50,179 nucleotides of DNA from an uncultured Clostridia bacterium. GTDB lineage: Bacteria; Bacillota; Clostridia; TANB77; CAG-508. Positions 48,164-50,179 of the stretch are shown in pieces. The notes below the pieces were generated by a model, which saw only the letters and a program-made list of their open reading frames with translations, did no database searches and was not told the DNA's origin. The stretch lies in contig CALXHG010000013.1 of NCBI GenBank assembly GCA_944388045.1, positions 1 through 50,179 on the forward strand, in the 5' to 3' direction. The stretch's first letter is position 1. Each line of letters begins with the position of its first letter. A program made the translations under genes and the position numbers.

Positions 48164-49515
48164 TTAAAATCACCACCTTTCAAATTATCTAATCCCATGC
48201 CTTTCATCATTTTCTTCATACTGCCTTTATCATTTTTCATTTTTTTAATCATTTTTTGTGTCATCTCAAATGAATTTATAAATTTGTTTACATCTTGAAC
48301 TTGTGTTCCACTGCCTTTAGCTATACGTAATCTCCTGCTTCCATTTAAGATTTTTACATTTCTTTTTTCTTGTTTTGTCATTGAACATATTATTGCTTCA
48401 ATTTTACTGAATTCTTTGTCATCTATGTTTAAATCTTTAAATTTATTCATTCCAGGTATCATCTTTAATATTGATGAAAATGATCCCATTTTTTTGACTT
48501 GACGTATTTGTGCTAAATAATCATCTAAATCCAATTCATCTTTTCTTAATTGTTTCTCTAATTGTTCTGCTTCTTCTTCTGAAATTGCTTCTTCTGCTTT
48601 TTCTATTATTGAAAGAACATCTCCCATCCCAAGAATTCTTGATGTCATTCTTTCTGGGTTAAATACTTCTATATCATTTAATTTTTCTCCTGTTGTAGCA
48701 AATTTTATTGGTTTTCCTGTAACTTTTTTTACAGAAAGTGCAGCTCCACCACGTGTGTCTCCATCTAGTTTTGTTAATACAACTCCATCTATTCCTACTG
48801 TTTCATTAAATGTTTGGGCTATATTAACTGCATCTTGTCCTGTCATAGAATCAACAACTAATAAAATTTCATGTGGTTTTATATTTGCTTTTAGATTTTT
48901 TAATTCTTGCATAAGTTCATCATCTATATGTAAACGTCCTGCTGTATCTAATATTATTACATCATTTAATTTTGACATTGCTACACTTACTGCTTGTTTT
49001 GCAATATGTACAACATCTTTTGATGTTTCATTACTATATACAGGAATATTTAGTTGTGCTCCTACAACTTGTAGTTGTTTTATTGCTGCTGGTCTATATA
49101 TATCACATGCTACTAATAATGGCTTTTTTCCTTGTTTTCTTAGTATATTTGCTAATTTACCTGATGTTGTTGTTTTTCCAGAACCTTGAAGTCCTACCAT
49201 CATTATTATTGTTGGAGGATTTGGAGTAAAATTTATTTTACTTTCTGTACCGCCTAATAATTCTACTATCTCATCTTTTACTATTTTTATTACTTGTTGT
49301 CCAGGTGTTAATGATTTCATAACATCTTGACCAAGTGCTTTTTCTTGAATAGTAGAAATAAATTCTTTTACAATTTTGTAGTTTACATCTGCTTCTAATA
49401 AGGCAAGTTTTACTTCTCTAAGCATTTCTTTTAAGTCTGATTCTGTAATTCTTGCTTTACCTCTAATTTTTCTTGTTATTTCTTGTAATCTTGATGATAA
49501 ACCTTCAAACGCCAT
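48157..49515 (-). CDS. ffh: Signal recognition particle protein Ffh
   Basis: SRP GTPase that with 4.5S RNA targets membrane proteins. N domain with [16 protein letters not shown] domain with [40 protein letters not shown] and [15 protein letters not shown] domain with a methionine-rich C-terminus ([20 protein letters not shown] for RNA contact, KKMMKGMG). 452 residues, usual. The second gene of the operon behind ylxM; the 4.5S RNA gene is not in the window. Confidence 0.97.
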   Translation of the reverse strand: MAFEGLSSRLQEITRKIRGKARITESDLKEMLREVKLALLEADVNYKIVKEFISTIQEKALGQDVMKSLTPGQQVIKIVKDEIVELLGGTESKINFTPNPPTIIMMVGLQGSGKTTTSGKLANILRKQGKKPLLVACDIYRPAAIKQLQVVGAQLNIPVYSNETSKDVVHIAKQAVSVAMSKLNDVIILDTAGRLHIDDELMQELKNLKANIKPHEILLVVDSMTGQDAVNIAQTFNETVGIDGVVLTKLDGDTRGGAALSVKKVTGKPIKFATTGEKLNDIEVFNPERMTSRILGMGDVLSIIEKAEEAISEEEAEQLEKQLRKDELDLDDYLAQIRQVKKMGSFSSILKMIPGMNKFKDLNIDDKEFSKIEAIICSMTKQEKRNVKILNGSRRLRIAKGSGTQVQDVNKFINSFEMTQKMIKKMKNDKGSMKKMMKGMGLDNLKGGDFKW

Positions 49516-49537
49516 ATTTCCCTCCTATTTCTTTTGT

Positions 49538-49885
49538 TTATACTAAACAATTTAATTCTTTTCTAATTTCTTCTAATATATTATTTACTTTTTTGTCTGA
49601 TGAATCTTTTTGAATTTTGTTTAATTGTGATAATATATTTTCTACTAATTTTTCTTGATTAATTGTCTTTTTCATAAACAATAGCTTTTCTTCGTATTCG
49701 AAAAGTTTTTTTTCCCCCTTCTTTATAATATCTCTTACTGCTTGTCTTGTTATTCCTTCGTTTTCTGAAATTTCTGATAAAGAGTAGTCTTTGTTGTAGT
49801 AATTATCTATAATTTGATATTGCTTTTCTGTTAATAATTTTCCATATATTTGCCATAAAATACTTACTTCTACTTTTTTATCCAT
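49538..49885 (-). CDS. ylxM: YlxM family putative DNA-binding protein
   Basis: 115-residue helical protein always found before ffh in Firmicutes, thought to influence SRP function. Helix-turn-helix region with LTEKQYQIIDNYYNKDYSLSE and NEGITRQAVRDIIKKGEKKL, followed by a coiled-coil tail. The ribosome site is weak (GAAAGAAG). The promoter at 50011-49983 would serve the whole operon. Confidence 0.93.
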   Translation of the reverse strand: MDKKVEVSILWQIYGKLLTEKQYQIIDNYYNKDYSLSEISENEGITRQAVRDIIKKGEKKLFEYEEKLLFMKKTINQEKLVENILSQLNKIQKDSSDKKVNNILEEIRKELNCLV

Positions 49886-49959
49886 AATTACTACTTCTTT
49901 CTTTCAATACTTTTATTACATTTTTATTTTTATATAATATTCTTGATATTTTATATAAC

Positions 49960-49999
49960 AAAAAAAGATGTAATGCTATATTACTTTACACCTTTTTTT
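49960..49999. terminator. Probable bidirectional terminator upstream of ylxM
   Basis: Stem AAAAAAAGATGTAA with its near complement ending in CTTTTTTT (one A-C mismatch), about 10-nt loop. It probably ends the transcript of the gene beyond the window; its right arm overlaps the ylxM promoter. Confidence 0.55.
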
Positions 50000-50011
50000 C
50001 ACTTTTGTCAA
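49983..50011 (-). promoter_or_regulatory. Promoter of the ylxM-ffh-rplS operon
   Basis: Minus strand TTGACA (50011-50006), 17 bp, TAAAGT (49988-49983). Confidence 0.6.
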
Positions 50012-50035
50012 GTGTTTTTTGAAATTTTTTGTTAA

Positions 50036-50063
50036 TGTCAATGGGGACGGAGATTTTGACAAC
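50036..50063 (+). repeat. REP-like short repeat, copy 2
   Basis: TGTCAA, then GGGGACGGAGATT, then TTGACA: a short palindrome-flanked GC block in AT-rich DNA. It shares 19 identical bases with the gltX leader copy (5784-5802). Similar GGGGACGG blocks are, as I recall, common REP sequences near Y1 transposases in Firmicutes. Confidence 0.6.
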
Positions 50064-50081
50064 TTTTATAATAAACAATTA

Positions 50082-50179
50082 TTACATTTTAATGAGAAAT
50101 TGTTATATATTAATAATAAATAAATTTTGAATACGATTGGAGGAAATTTAGAATTTCTTAAATTAATTTTATGGAAAAT
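50082..50179. repeat. Nested palindromic intergenic element, copy D (cut by window end)
   Basis: From about 50107 to the window end the sequence is identical to the reverse complement of copy C (42553-42625 approximately): the inner arm containing GAATACGATTGGAGGAAATT and AATTTTATGGAAAAT. The outer part (50082-50106) is recognisably similar to copy C but diverged. The apical core and second half lie beyond the window. Confidence 0.75.

Overview
The window is very AT-rich (coding DNA roughly 27-30% G+C by eye) and densely coding, mostly on the minus strand. It reads as the chromosome of an anaerobic, spore-forming, Gram-positive Clostridia member, probably a gut-type uncultured lineage. The evidence is Spo0A, SigH and a BofA-like protein (sporulation), a trimeric NADH-linked [FeFe]-hydrogenase (anaerobic fermentation), the ylxM-ffh-rpsP-khpA-rimM-trmD-rplS operon order and strong GGAGG-type ribosome binding sites. 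No phage, plasmid, IS transposase or CRISPR locus is visible.

Layout. 0-1.4 kb: a small unknown gene, tRNA-Gly, a bofA-like gene broken by one extra base, and its usual DUF2508 neighbour. 1.6-7.3 kb: serS, engB, a DUF951 gene, gltX and a cytoplasmic alpha-amylase. 7.4-10 kb: four lineage-specific genes, one encoding seven exact-period 35-residue mTERF-like repeats. 10.2-13.1 kb: spo0A, a YigZ/IMPACT gene and an HI0933-type flavoprotein. 13.2-13.8 kb: tRNA-His, tRNA-Gln and a locus with the layout of a type I toxin-antitoxin pair (26-residue hydrophobic peptide, convergent antisense transcription unit, shared terminator). 14-21 kb: an unknown paralogue gene, ddl, pyrBI, a class B penicillin-binding protein and a CNNM/CBS transporter. 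21.3-25.5 kb: hydrogenase operon in the order nuoE-like, nuoF-like, hydA. 25.8-29.2 kb: a PHP phosphoesterase, a composition-anomalous island with a RelA/SpoT-like synthetase and a small protein resembling its N-terminus, and a CobW GTPase.

29.3-38.5 kb: a 2473-residue two-module NRPS (C-A-T-C-A-T-R) translationally coupled to a membrane sensor histidine kinase. The architecture is that of gut Clostridia NRPSs that release dipeptide aldehydes; both adenylation domains carry the same predicted specificity code. 38.9-43.4 kb: an HD hydrolase, cmk, a membrane-anchored phosphodiester glycosidase, sigH and murI. 43.7-45.6 kb: a cysteine-rich transthyretin-fold-like protein, a second member of the unknown paralogue family and another anomalous small gene. 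45.7-49.9 kb: the SRP/ribosome/tRNA-modification operon.

The most unusual non-coding signal is a family of about 210-255 bp nested palindromes between genes (21009-21220, 38628-38881, 42431-42661, and one cut by the window end from 50082). Their arms differ in sequence yet stay self-complementary around a conserved apical core. With the toxin-antitoxin candidate, the NRPS-kinase pair, the bacterial mTERF-like array and the RelA-like pair, these are the items that best deserve follow-up. All database, structure and expression statements here are inference from reading the sequence; nothing was searched.
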